The notes: generated by a model not told the origin, from the sequence alone. DNA of 64,000 nucleotides from Vesta saturnalis (GCA_036346205.1 JARFJB010000408.1:2657501-2721500); one strand, 5' to 3'. Shown: positions 26,443 through 43,217, counted from the first letter of the stretch. Translations and numbers: made by a program.

Positions 26443-28019
26443 CACAACACAGACACACAGACACACAGAACACAAAGACACACAGGCACACAACACACGG
26501 ACACAACAAACAGAAACACACACACAGACACGCACACACACCACGGACACAAGTGCCACGGACACACGGACAACGGACACACGGTCACACAGACACGGAC
26601 TCACGGTCACATGGACACACGGACACACGGACACGGCCACACGGACACCGGACACAGGAAACGGACACCGGGACACACGTGCACACGGAACAGGACCCAC
26701 CACACACGGTCACACGGACATACGAACACACAACGGAACGCGGACACACACACACGGGCACAGGAAACGCGCACACGGTCACACGGGCAAACACACACAG
26801 GCCCCCACACACGGAAACGGACACACGGACAGACGGACACACGGATACACGGGCACAAGGACCCACGGATCCACGAATCCTCGAACACGCAGACGCGCGG
26901 GCACACGGGCACACGGACAAACGGGCACGTGGATGCATGACCGGAAAGAAACACGTACACACGGACACGAGGACGGGGGACACACGGACACACGGACACA
27001 CAAACACACGGACACACAGACACACGGACACACGGGCCCACGGATACATGGACACACGGACACTCGGACACACAGACAAAACACGGACATAGGGACAAAC
27101 GGACTCACGGGGAAACGGACACACGGACACACGGACACACGGTCACAGGGACACACTGACACACGGACACACGGACACAAGGCACACGGACACCCGGACA
27201 CGCGGACACACGGACACACGGACACAAAGACACGCAGTCACGCGTATACACAGACACAGACACGCAGGACAACGCACAGACGCACAGAACACAGACACAC
27301 AGACACAGCACACAACACACAACACAGACACACAGACGCACAGAACACAGAAACGGAACACAGACACAAACACAGACACACAGACACGGGACACACAGAA
27401 CACAGAACACAGACACACAGAACACAGACACAAGACAAAACACAAACACAGACACAGAACACAGACACACAGAACACAGACACACAGAACACAGACACAC
27501 AGACACAGACACACAGACACACAGACACACAGACCACAGACACACAGACACACAGACACACAGAACACAGACACACAGACCACAGACACACAAAACACAC
27601 AGGCACACAGAACACAGACACACAGAAACACAGGCACACAGACACACAGGCACATAGACATAGACACACATCACACACAGACACACAGACACACAGACAC
27701 ACAGACACACAGACTCACAGACACACAGACACACAGACACACAGACACGCAGACACACAGACACACAGACACACAGACACACAGACACACAGGCACACAG
27801 ACACGCATACACATACACACACACACGGACAGACAGACACACAGAGACACAGACCACAGACGCACAGACACACGACACACAGACCACAGCACACGCACAA
27901 GACGCACAAACGCACAAACACACAAACGCACAAACGCACAGACACAGACTCACAGAGGCACAGACACAGACGACACAGACATATAGGCACACGACACACA
28001 GACACGCACACATACACAC

Positions 28020-28056
<37 letters not shown>

Positions 28057-31000
28057 AAACACTCAGACACACAGAACACAGACAGACACATACACCCAGG
28101 CAGACAGACACACAGTCACACACAGACACAGACACACAGACACACATCACAGACACACAACACACAGCACATAGACCCACAGACACACAGACACACAGAC
28201 ACACAGACACACAGACCCACAGACACACAGACACACAGACACACAGACACACATACACACAGGCACACAGACACACAGACACACAGACACACAGACACAC
28301 AGACACACAGGCACACAGACACACGGACACAGACACAGACACACACACAGGCACACAACGACACACACACACATACACACAGAGCACACGGACACACGGA
28401 CACACACGGACACACGGACACACGGTCACACGGAGACACGGACTCACGGTCACATGGACACACGGACACACGGCGACACGGCCACACGGACACTCGGACA
28501 CACGGACACACGGACACGAGGACACAAGTGCACACGGGCACAAGGACACACGCACACATCACGGACATACACGAACACACAACACGGACACGCGGACACA
28601 CGATACACAGGCACAAGGACACCACACACGGTCACACAGGCATACAGAACACACGGACACACGGACCACGACACACGGATACAGGACACACGGACACACG
28701 GACACACAGGCACACGACACCAGGATCACACGGATCACACGGACACACGCACGGCACACGGACACACGGACAGAACAGCACGTGGATGCACACGACACAC
28801 AACACACGGAGCACACAGGACACAGACACGACACACGGACACACGACACACACGGACACACAGACACACGGACACACAGGACACACGGATACACGACACA
28901 CGGACACACGGACACACAGACACACGGACACACACGGACACAGAACAGACACACGGACACACAGGACACACAGACACACACACAGACACACAGACACACA
29001 GACGACACGGACACACTGACACACAGACACACGACACACACACACAGACACACAGACGACACACAGACACACAGACACGACAGACACGGACCACACAGCA
29101 CACACACGACACACAGGACACACACGATACACGCGGACACACAGCACACGACACGGACAGGCAATGGACACACGACAGACACGGACACGGACACACGGAC
29201 ACACGGACACACACGACACACAGGACACACGACACACGTATACACGCGGACACACGACACACAGACCACGACACACGGCACATCAGACACACGGACACAC
29301 AGACACACACACACGACACGGACACGAACACATACGCATGGACACACACACGACACACGGACACACTGACACAGGACACGGACACACAGGACACACAGCA
29401 CACAGACACACCGGACACACGACACACGGACACACGACACGGACACACGACACGACACACGCCACGACACACGCACACACGGACACACAGACGGACACGG
29501 ACACACGGACACACGGACACACGGACACCACAGGCACACGGACGCACACGGTCCACATGGACACACCACGGCACACACGGACGACACACGGACAACGGAC
29601 ACGGACACTACGGACACACGGATCACACGACCTCGACACACGACACACGGACACACGGGCACGTGAGCATGACCGGAAACACACGACACACACAGCACAC
29701 GGACAACAACACACGTACACAGGACACACGGACACCACGTACACACGGACACGAAGACACACGACAGACACACGGATCACGAACGGCACACGACACGGAC
29801 ACGACACACGGACACACGCGGACACAGACACACGACATGGACACACACGGACAGACAGGACACACACGGACACACAGACACCACGGACAACACAGACACA
29901 CAACACCAGACACACGGACACACGGGACACACGACACACGCGGACACACGACACACAGACACGACACACACACGGACACAGACGGACACACAGGACACAC
30001 GGACACAACAAGACACACGCAGACACAACAGATACACACACGGACACACGGACACACGGACACATGGACACACAGACACACGACAGACACGGACACAGAC
30101 ACAACAGACACGGACACAGACACACGGACTCACAGACACACAGACACACGGACACACGACACACGACACACTGACACACGGACACAACACACAGGACACC
30201 CGGACACACAGGACACACGGACACACGGACACATGGACTCACTGACACACAGGACACACGGACAACACAGACACACAGACACACAGACACAAGAACACGA
30301 CACACACACGGACACACGACACACGACAGACACACACGACACACGCAGACACACGACACACACGCACCAGGCATAGGACACACACGGACACACTACGACA
30401 CCCGTATCACGCAGACACACGGACACACAGACACCAGACACACGACACACAGACACAAACACAGACACACGACACACGGACACACAGACACACGACACAC
30501 GGACACACAGATCACGACACGAGACGGTGACACAGGACACACGACACACAGACACACAGAACACGACACGGGACACACGACACACGGACCACGACACACG
30601 ACACACAGGCACGACACACAGGACACACGGACACACGACACGACGACACACAGACACACGGACACACGGACACACGGACACACGGACTCACATGACACGA
30701 CACACGGACACACGACAACACGGACACACAGACACGGACACACGGACACACAGACACACGAACACACGGACACACGGACACACAGACACACGGACACACG
30801 ACAGGACACACGACACACGACACACCAGACACACAGGAAACACGGACACAGGACACACGGACACACAACACCGGAACACGACACACAACACACGACACAC
30901 GACACGACACACACGACACGCAACACCGGCACACACACGGACACACGGACACCAGACACACGGACACAACACACAGCACACGGACACACCACCACACACA

Positions 31001-32465
31001 CGGACACCGGACACACACACGGACACACGGACGAACACGGACACACGGACACACGACACACAGACACACGGGCACACGGACACACGGACACACGGACACA
31101 CGGACACACGGACACGCACACAGACACACAGGCACACACGACACACAGACACAGACACCACACACACACGACACACACAACACACACACGACACACGCAC
31201 ACACACAGACACACAGACACAGACACACACACGACACACAGACACACAGAACAACAAACAGGACACACAGGCACACGCACACACATACAACACAGGACAC
31301 ACGGACACACAGACACACACGACACACGGACACACACGACACACAGGACACACAGGACACACGGACACACGGACACACGGACACACGCACGACACACGGA
31401 CACACGTACACAGACACAGACACACGGACAACACGACACACACGGACACACGGACACACGGACACACGGCACACGACACAGGACAGCACGGACACACGGA
31501 CACGACACAGACACACGGAACACAGGACACACGGACACGACGGACACAGACACACGGACACACGGACACACGGACCACGACACCGACACGAGACACACAG
31601 GCACACGGACAACCACGGACACACGAGAACACACGGACACACGGACACACGGACACACGGAACACAGACACACGGACACACGGACACAGCAGGACACGGA
31701 CACCGGACACACAGACACACAGACACCGGACACAAGACAAACGGACACACGACACACGGACACACACGGACACAGACACACGACACAGCACACGGACAAC
31801 ACGGACACGGACAGCGACACACGGACACGGACACAGGACTACACACGGACACACGGACACAGACACGGACACACACACGCGACACACGGACACAGACGGA
31901 CACACGGACACACAGCACACGGACACACGGACACGGACACACCACACACGGACACACGGACACACGGACACACGGACACACGAACACGCAGACACACGAC
32001 ACGATACACAACGACACGGTGACACGACACACGGACACACGGACACACGGACCAGACACACGGACACGTGGACACACGACACACGGACTCACTGACACAC
32101 AGACACACGGACACACGGACACACGGACACACGGACACACGGCACACGGACACACGAACACAGACACACGACACGACACACGGACACACGGGCAGCGGAC
32201 ACACGCACACGAGACACACGGACACCGGGCTCCATATGGACACACGGACACACGGACCACGAACAACCGGACACACGGACACACGGACACACGGACACAC
32301 GAGACACACGGACACACGGAACACGGACACACGGACACGGACACACGGTCACAGACAGCACACGGACACACGGAACACGGACACACGGACAAACGGACAC
32401 ACACAGGCACACAGACACACAGACACACGACACACAGACACAGACACAGACACCACACGACACAC

Positions 32466-32502
<37 letters not shown>

Positions 32503-33650
32503 ACGGACACACAGACACACAGAGACACAGAGACACAGACACACAGGCACACAGACACACGGACACATACAAACAGACACACACAGGCACACAGACACGC
32601 ACACACACATACACCAGAGACACAAGTGCACACGGACACACGGACTAACGGACACATCACACAGACACACAGACCACCAGGACACACGGACACACGGCGA
32701 CACGGCCACACGGACACTCGGACACACGGACACACGGACACGCGGACACACGTGCACACGGACACAGACACACACGGACACGGACATACGACACACACGA
32801 CACGGACACGCGGACACACGTACACACGGCACAGATACACGCACACGGTCACACGGGCATACGAACACACGGACACGGACACACGACACACGGATACAAG
32901 ACACACGGACACACGGACACACGGATCACGGGCACAGACACCACAGGACACACGACACTCGAACACGCAGACACGCGGGCAGCACGGACAAACGGGCACG
33001 TGGACAGACACAAGAAACACGTACACGGACACAGACGACACACGGACACACGGACACACACACACGGACACACAGACACACGACGACACAGGGCCCACGG
33101 ATACATGGACACACGGACACACGGACACACAGACACACGGACACACGGACAACAGACACAACGGACTCACGACGACACACGGACACACGGACACACGGTC
33201 ACAGACACACTGACACACGGACACACGACACAACACACGGACACCAGGACACGCGGACACACGGACACGGACACATGGACACACTGACACACGGACACAC
33301 GGACACAAACACGGACACACAGACACACGGACACACAGACACACAGACACACGACAGACACACGACACACGGACACACGACACACGGACACACAGACACA
33401 CTATACACCGACACACGGACACACGGACACACGAACACGAACACGCAGACACACGACACACTACACACAATGACACGGTGACACATGGACACACGACACA
33501 CGGACAACACTCAGACACGGACACAGCGACACACGGACACACGGACATACACTGACACAGACACACGGAACACGGAAACACGGACACACGGACACACGGA
33601 CACACGGACACACAGACACACGGACACACGAACACGGACACTACACACGG
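25015..33650 (+). repeat. Longest indel-rich tract of the array
   Basis: Apart from a cleaner island at about 26030-26400 and 26820-27240, this 8.6-kb tract has very frequent single-base losses, above all GG reduced to G (ACACGACACACGG instead of ACACGGACACACGG). The peak is at 28550-33650. Landmarks are still detectable, for example GGGCACGTGGATGCATGACC at about 26926 and a damaged GGGCACGTGAGCATGACCGG at about 29657. Confidence 0.85.
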
Positions 33651-33940
33651 ACACACGGCACGCGGACACACAGCACACAGACACGCGGACAGCGGCACAC
33701 GACATATGGACACACGGACACACGGACGCACGAACAACCGGACACGCGGACACACGGACACACGGACACACGGACACACTGACACACGGATACACGGACA
33801 CAAGGACACACGAACACACGGACACACGGAAAAACGGACACACGGACATGCGGACACACGGTCATACGAAGCCACGGGCACACGGACACACGGATACACG
33901 GACACACGGACAAACGGACACTTGGACACACAGACACACA

Positions 33941-33976
<36 letters not shown>

Positions 33977-35619
33977 GACACACGGACACACAGACACACA
34001 GAGACACAGAGACACAGAGACACAGACACACAGACACACAGACACACAGACACACAGACACACAGACACACAGACACACAGACACACAGACACACAGACA
34101 CACGGACACACGGACACACGGACACACGGACACATGGACATAGGGACACACAGGCACACGGACACACGGAAACACGGACACACGGACACACGGACAAATG
34201 GACACACGGACACACGGACACACGGTCACACAGACACACAGACACATAGACAAACAGACACACATACACACAGACACACAGACACGCAGGCACACAGACA
34301 CAAAGACACACAGACAAACAGACACACAACACACAGATACACGACACACAGACAACAGACAAGACCACAGACACAAAGACACACGGTCATATATACACAC
34401 AGACACACAGACACACGACACACATACACACAGACACACATACCACAGACACACAAACACACAGACACACAGACATCTGCACACAGACATACACACTAGA
34501 CAAACAGACACAGACACACAGACACACAGTCATAAAGACACACAGACACACAGACACACAGACACACAGACACACATAGACACACAGACACACGGACACG
34601 CAGACAAACAGACACATACACAGGCACACAGACACGCACACACACATACACAGACACAAGGACAACGGACACACGGACTCACGGACACACGGTCACACGG
34701 ACACACGAACACACGGACACACGGACACACGGACACGGAAACACGGACACACGACACCGACAAATGGACACATGGACACACGGACACACGCACACAGACA
34801 CACAGACACACGACACACAGACACATAGACAAACAGACACACACACAGACACACAGACACGCAGGCACACAGACACAAAGACACACAGACAAACAGACAC
34901 AAACACAGACACACGTACACACAGACACACAGACACAGACCACAGACACACAGACACACAGTCATATATACACACAGCACACACAGGACACGACACACAC
35001 ACAGACACACATACACAGACACACAAACACACAGACACACAGACACACTGGCACACAGACAACAGACACATAGACCAACAGACACACAGACACACAGACA
35101 CACAGTCATAAAGACACACAGACACACAGACACACAGACACACAGTCACACTGACAGACACACAGACACACGGACACGCAGACAAACAGACACATACACA
35201 GGCACAGACACGCACACACATACACAGAACACAGACACACGGACACACGGACTCACGGACACACAGGTCACACGGACACACGGACACACGGTCACATGGA
35301 CACACGAACACACGAACACACGGACACACGGACACACAGACACACTGATACAGGAAGGCACGGACACACGGACACACGGACACATGGAACACGGACACAC
35401 ACAGAGACACGTGGACAGAACACGGACACGCGGACACACGGATACACGAGCACACTGACACACGGATACTCGGACACACAGACACACAGACACACAGACA
35501 TACAGACACACAGACACACAGACACACAGACACACAGACACACAGACACACACACAGACACACAGACACACAGACACACAGACACACAGACACACAGACA
35601 CACAGACACACAGACACAC

Positions 35620-36440
35620 GGACACTCGGACACACGGTCACACGGACAAATGGACACACGGGCACACGGACACACGGACACACGGTCACATGGACAAATG
35701 GACACACGGACACACGGACACACTGACACGCGGACACACGCACAGACGCACAGACGCGCAGACGCACAGGCACACAGGCACACAAACACACAGACACACT
35801 GACACACAGACACACAGACACACAGACACACAGACACACAGACACACAGACACACAGACACACAGACACACAGACACACAGGCACACAGACACACAGACA
35901 CACAGACACACAGACACACAGACACACAGACACACAGACACACGACACACAGACACACAAGACACACAGACACACAGACACACAGACACACAGACACACA
36001 GACACACAGACACACAGACACACAGACACACGGACACTCGGACACACGGTCACACGGACAAATGGACACACGGGCACACGGACACACGGACACACGGTCA
36101 CATGGACAAATGGACACACGGACACCCGGACTAACGGACACACGGTCACACGGAGACACAGACTCACGGTCACATGGACACACGGACACTTGGCGACACG
36201 GCCACACGGACACTCGGACACACGGACACACGGACACGCGGACACACGCACACACGGTCACACGGACATACGAACACATGTACATGCGGGCACAAGGATA
36301 CACGCACACACGGACACCCGGACACACGGACACACGGACTCACTGTCACACAGACACACGGAAACACGGAAACACGGACACACGGGCACACGGAACACAC
36401 GGACACACGGAAACACACAAAACGCACACACGTAACACGC
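35620..36440 (+). repeat. About 410-bp tandem duplication in the array
   Basis: A segment beginning CGGACACTCGGACACACGGT and including ACACGGACAAATGGACACAC starts at about 35620 and again at about 36031. Two further copies of the same unit are at about 41755 and 42175. Confidence 0.85.
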
Positions 36441-39279
36441 ACACACGGACACACGGGCACGCGGACACATAGACAAACAGACACACAGACACATAAACAC
36501 ACAGACACACATATACACAGACACTCAGGCACCCAGACACACAGACACACAGACACACAGACACACAGACACACAGACACACAGACACACACACACACAG
36601 ACACAGACACACAGACACACAGACACACAGACACACAGACACACGACACACGGTACAGAAACAGACACACGGACACACGGGCACACGGATACATGGACAC
36701 ACGGACACTCGGACACACAGACAATCGGAACACGGACAGGACAAACGGACTCACGGAAACGGAACACGGACACACGGACACCGGACACGGACACACGGAC
36801 ACACGGACACATGGACACAGTGACACACGGACACACGGACACACGGAACACGGACCACTGCCACACGGACACACGGACACACGGAAAGACGGACACACGG
36901 ACACACGGACACACGAACACAAGAACACGCAGATACACGTACACACGGACACACGCACACACGGACACACGGACACGCGGACACACGCACACGTAGACAC
37001 GCACACGCACACAGACAACCGGACACGCAGGCATATGGACACACGACACACGGTTACTCGGACTCACGGACGCACGAACACCCGGATACGCGGACACACG
37101 GACACACGGACACACTGACACACGGACACCCGGACACACGGACACACGGACACACGGACACACGGACACACGAACACGCAGACACACGTACACACGGATA
37201 CACTGATACATGGACACGGCGACACATGGACACACGGACACACGGACACACGGACTCACTGACACACGGACACGCGGACACACGGACACACGGACTCACT
37301 GTCACACAGACACACGGAAACACGGAAACACGGACACTCGGGCACACGGACACACGGACACACGGACACACGGACACACGAAAACGCAGTCACACGTACA
37401 CACGCACACACGGACACACGGGCACACGGACACATAGACAAACAGACACACAGACACACAGACACACAGACTCACAGACACACAGACACACACACACACA
37501 GACACAGACACACAGACACACAGACACACAGACACAGACACAAACACAAACAGACAAACAGACTCACAACACAAAGACACATAGATAAACGTACACACAG
37601 ACGCACAGACGCACAGACACAAAGACACGCAGTCACGAATACACTCAGATACAGACACACAGACACACAGGCGCACAGACACACAGATACACAGACACAC
37701 AGACACACAGACACACAGACACACAGACACACAGACACACAGACACACAGACACACAGACACACAGACACACAGACACACAGACAAACAGACACACAGAC
37801 AAACAGACGCACAGACACACAGACACACAGACACACAGACACACAGACACACAGACACACAGACACACAGACATACAGACACACAGACAAACAGACGCAC
37901 ATACTCCCAGACACACAGACAGACGGACACACAGACACACAAAAACACAGACACACAGACACACAGACAGACAGACACAGACACACAGACATACAGACAC
38001 ACAGACACACAGACACACAGACACACAGACACACAGACACACAGACACACAGACACACAGACACACAGACACACAGACACACAGACAGACAGACTCAGAC
38101 ACACAGACATACAGACACACAGACAAACAGACACACAACACAGACACACAGATACACGTACACACAGACGCACAGACACAAAGACACGCAGTCACGCGTA
38201 TACACAGACACAGACACGCAGGCACATAGGCGCACAGACGCACAGATACACAGACACACAGACACAGTCACACATACACACATACACACAGACACACAGA
38301 CGCACAGACACACAGATACACGGACACACAAACACACAGACACACAGACACACAGACACAGAGACACACAGACACACAGACACACAGGCACAGACACACA
38401 GACACAAGACATGACACAACACACAACACACAGACACACAGACACACAGAAACAACACAGACACACAGACACACAGACACACAGACAAACACACAGACAC
38501 ACAGACACACAGACACAGAACACAGACACACAGACACACAGACACACAGGCACACAGCCACACAGACACACAGACACACAGACACACAGGCACACAGACA
38601 CACAGACACAAACATGACACACATACAACACAGACACACAGACACACAGACACACAGCCTCACAGACACACAGACAACAGACACACAGACACGAACACAG
38701 ACACACAGACACACAGACACACAGACACACGGCAACCAGACACGCATACACATACACACACACACACACGGACAGACAGACACGCAAGACACAGACGCAC
38801 AGACCACAGACACAGACCACAGACGCACAGACGCACAGACACACAAACGCACAAAGGCACAAACGCACAAACGCACAGGCACAGACACAGACTCACAGCA
38901 CAGACACACGACACACGACATATACACACAGACACACAAACACTCAGAACACACAGAAACACAGACACACATACACAGGCAGACAGACACACACAGTCAC
39001 ACAGACATAGACACACAGACACACATACGCACAGACACACAAACACACAGACACATAGACCCACAGACACACAGAACACACACAGACACACAGACACACA
39101 GACCCACAGACACACAGACACACAGACACACAGACACACAGACACACAGGCACACAGACACACAGAACACAGACACACAGACACACAGACACACAGGCAC
39201 AGACACACGGACACAGACAAACAGACACACACACACACACACACACACAGGCACCACACACACAACACCAAGACACAAG

Positions 39280-39985
39280 GGCACATGGACACACGGACAA
39301 CGGACACACGTCACACGGAACACGGACTCACGGTACATGGACACACGGACACGCGAACGGCCACACGGACACTCGGACACACGGACACACGGAACAGACA
39401 CACGTGCACACAGGCACCACACGCCCACGGTCACACGGACAACGAACACACGACACGCGGACACCACACACAGGCACAAGGATACACGCACACACGGTCA
39501 CACGGGCATACGAACACACGGACATGCGGACCACGCACACACGGATACAAGGACACACGGACATACGGACACACGGGCACAAGGACCCACGGATCCACGG
39601 ATCCTCGGACACGCAGACGCACGGGCACACGGGCACACGGACAAACGGGCACGTGGATGCATGACCGGTAAGGCACACGTACACACGGGCACGAGGACGG
39701 GGGACACGCGGACACACGGACACACGAACACACGGACACACAGACACACGGACACACGGGCACACGGATACATGGACACACGGACACTCGGACGCACGAA
39801 CAACCGGACACCGGACACACGGACACACGGACACACGGACACACTGACACACGGATACACGGACACAAGGACACACGAACACACGGACACACGGAAACAC
39901 GGACACACGGACATACGGACACACGGTCATACGAAGCCACGGGCACACGGACACACGGATACACGGACACACGGACAAACGGACA
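39280..39985 (+). repeat. ACACGG block with third clean copy of landmarks
   Basis: GGATCCACGGATCCTCGG occurs at about 39590 and GTGGATGCATGACCGGTAAG at about 39653. The flanking order matches the clean copies near 14800 and 26870. Confidence 0.85.
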
Positions 39986-40271
39986 CTTGGGCACACAGAC
40001 ACACAGACACACAGACACACACACACAGACACACGGACACACAGACACACAGAGACACAGAGACACAGAGACACAGACACACAGACACACAGACACACAG
40101 ACACACAGACACACAGACACACAGACACACAGACACACAGACACACAGACACACAGACACACGGACACACGGACACACGGACACACGGACACATGGACAT
40201 AGACACACAGGCACACGACACACAGGACACACGGACACACGGACAAATGGACACACGGACACACGGACACA

Positions 40272-41490
40272 CGGTCACACAGACACACAGACACACTGAC
40301 ACACAGACACATAGACAAACAGACACACATACACACAGACACACAGACACGCAGGCACACAGACACAAAGACACACAGACAAACAGACACACAACACACA
40401 GATACACGTACACACAGACGAACAGATGCACAGAGGCACAGACACAAAGACACACGGTCATATATACACACAGACACACAGACACACGGACACACATACA
40501 CACAGACACACATACGCACAGACACACAAACACACAGACACACAGACATTCTGACACACAGACATACAGACACATAGACAAACAGACACACAGACACACA
40601 GACACACAGTCATAAAGACACACAGACCCACAGACACACAGACACACAGTTACACTGACATAGACACACAGACACACGGACACGCAGACAAACAGACACA
40701 TACACAGGCACACAGACACGCACACACACATACACCAGAGACACAAGGGCAAACGGACACACGGACTCACGGACACACGGTCACACGGACACACGAACAC
40801 ACGGACACACGGACACACGGACACACGGAAACACGGACACACGGATACACCGACAAATGGACACATGGACACACGGACACACGGTCACACAGACACACAG
40901 ACACACTGACACACAGACACATAGACAAACAGACACACATACACACAGACACACAGACACGCAGGCACACAGACACAAAGACACACAGACAAACAGACAC
41001 ATAACACACAGATACACGTACACACAGACGAACAGATGCACAGACGCACAGACACAAAGACACTCAGTCATATATACACACAGACACACAGACACACGGA
41101 CACACATACACACAGACACACATACGCACAGACACACAAACACACAGACACACAGACACTCTGACACACAGACATACAGACACATAGACCAACAGACACA
41201 CAGACACACAGACACACAGTCATAAAGACACACAGACCCACAGACACACAGACACACAGTCACACTGACATAGACACACAGACACACGGACACGCAGACA
41301 AACAGACACATACACAGGCACACAGACACGCACACACACATACAACAGACACAAGGGCACACGGACACACGGACTCACGGACACACGGTCACACGGACAC
41401 ACGGACACACGGTCACATGGACACACGGACACACGAACACACGAACACACGGACACACGGACACACGGATACATGAAGGCACGGACACAC
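40272..41490 (+). repeat. 610-bp tandem duplication in the array
   Basis: The block starting CGGTCACACAGACACACAGA and including rare variants (TCATATATACACACAGACAC and CACAGTCATAAAGACACACA) begins at 40272 and again at 40882. The copies agree over nearly the whole 610 bp with few differences. Related, more damaged copies start near 34221 and 34790. Confidence 0.9.
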
Positions 41491-41754
41491 GGACACACGG
41501 ACACATGGAGACACGGACACACGGACACGAGGACACGTGGACATGTGGTAACGCGGACACGCGGACACACGGATACACGGGCACACTGACACACGGATAC
41601 TCGGACACACAGACACACAGACACACAGACATTCAGACACACAGACACACAGACACACAGACACACAGACACACAGACACACACACACACAGACACACAG
41701 ACACACAGACACACAGACACACAGACACACAGACACACAGACACACAGACACAC

Positions 41755-42600
41755 GGACACTCGGACACACGGTCACACGGACAAATGGACACACGGGCAC
41801 ACGGACACACGGACACACGGTCACATGGACAAATGGACACACGGACACCCGGACACACGGACACACGGACACACTGACACGCGGACACACGCACAGACGC
41901 ACAGACGCGCAGACGCACAGGCACACAGGCACACAAACACACAGACACACTGACACACAGACACACAGACACACAGACACACAGACACACAGACACACAG
42001 ACACACAGACACACAGACACACAGACACACAGACACACAGACACACAGACACACAGACACACAGACACACAGACACACAGACACTCAGACACACAGACAC
42101 ACAGACACACAGACACACAGACACACAGACACACAGACACACAGACACACAGACACACAGACACACAGACACACGGACACTCGGACACACGGTCACACGG
42201 ACAAATGGACACACGGGCACACGGACACACGGACACACGGTCACATGGCCAAATGGACACACGGACACCCGAACACACGGACACACGGACACACTGACAC
42301 GCGGACACACGCACAGACGCACAGACGCGCAGACGCACAGGCTCACAGGCACACAAACACACAGACACACTGACACACAGACACACAGACACACAGACAC
42401 ACACACACAGACACACAGACACACAGACACACAGACACACAGACACACAGACACACAGACACACAGGCACACAGACACACAGACACACAGACACACAGAC
42501 ACACAGACACACAGACACACAGACACACAGACACACAGACACACAGACACACAGACACACAGACACACAGACACACAGACACACAGACACACAGACACAC
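41755..42600 (+). repeat. 420-bp tandem duplication in the array
   Basis: The units starting at 41755 and 42175 are nearly identical, including ACGGACAAATGGACACACGG and the rare GCACAGACGCACAGACGCGC. Offset is 420 bp. Confidence 0.9.
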
Positions 42601-43217
42601 ATACACACAGACACACAGACACGCAGGCACACGGACACACAGACAAACAGACACATAGACACAGGCACACAGACACCCACACACACACATACACCACAGA
42701 CACAAGGGCACACGGACTCACGGACACGGACACACGGACACACGGACGCACGGACACACGGCCACACGGCCACACGGACACACGGACACACGGATACACT
42801 GACACACGGACACACGGACACACGGACACACAAACACACGGACACACGGACACACGGACACACGGGCATACGGACACACGAACCCACGGACACACTGACA
42901 CACGGATACACGGACACACGGACACACCGGCACGCGGATACACGGACACACGGACACACTGGCATACGGACACACGGACACACAGACATACAGACACACA
43001 GACACACGGACACAAGGACATACGGACATGCGGACACATGCACACACGGACACTCGGACATACGGACACACGGACTCACTGACACACGGACTCATGGACA
43101 CACGGACACACGGAAACACGGACACACGGACACTCGGACACACGGACACACGGACACACAGACATACAGACTCACAGACACACAGACACCCAGACAGACA
43201 GACACACAGACACAGAT

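Larger units (their letters stand above)
12134..43217 (+). repeat. 31-kb ACACAG/ACACGG hexamer array with higher-order repeats
   Basis: The plus strand is almost entirely built from ACACAG and ACACGG hexamers, with single-base variants such as ACACTG, ACATGG, ACGCAG and AAACAG. T is nearly absent on this strand. The two hexamers do not mix evenly but occur in alternating blocks of roughly 0.1 to 4 kb. Inside the ACACGG blocks, landmark motifs recur in the same order, which shows amplification of longer units on top of the hexamer. No hexamer version contains a stop codon in any of six frames, so hundreds of long open frames appear on both strands. They encode only Thr/His/Asp/Arg or Cys/Val/Ser/Leu repeats and are not genes. 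Borders are abrupt against AT-rich DNA on both sides. Confidence 0.97.

Noticed and set aside
12134..43217. Telomere repeat array
   Set aside because: The unit is not TTAGG, TCAGG or another telomere motif I know. The array is internal with unique DNA on both sides, and it is degenerate and block-structured rather than uniform.
12134..43217. CRISPR-like or tandem gene array
   Set aside because: There is no repeat-spacer alternation with unique spacers and no associated genes; the units are hexamers.
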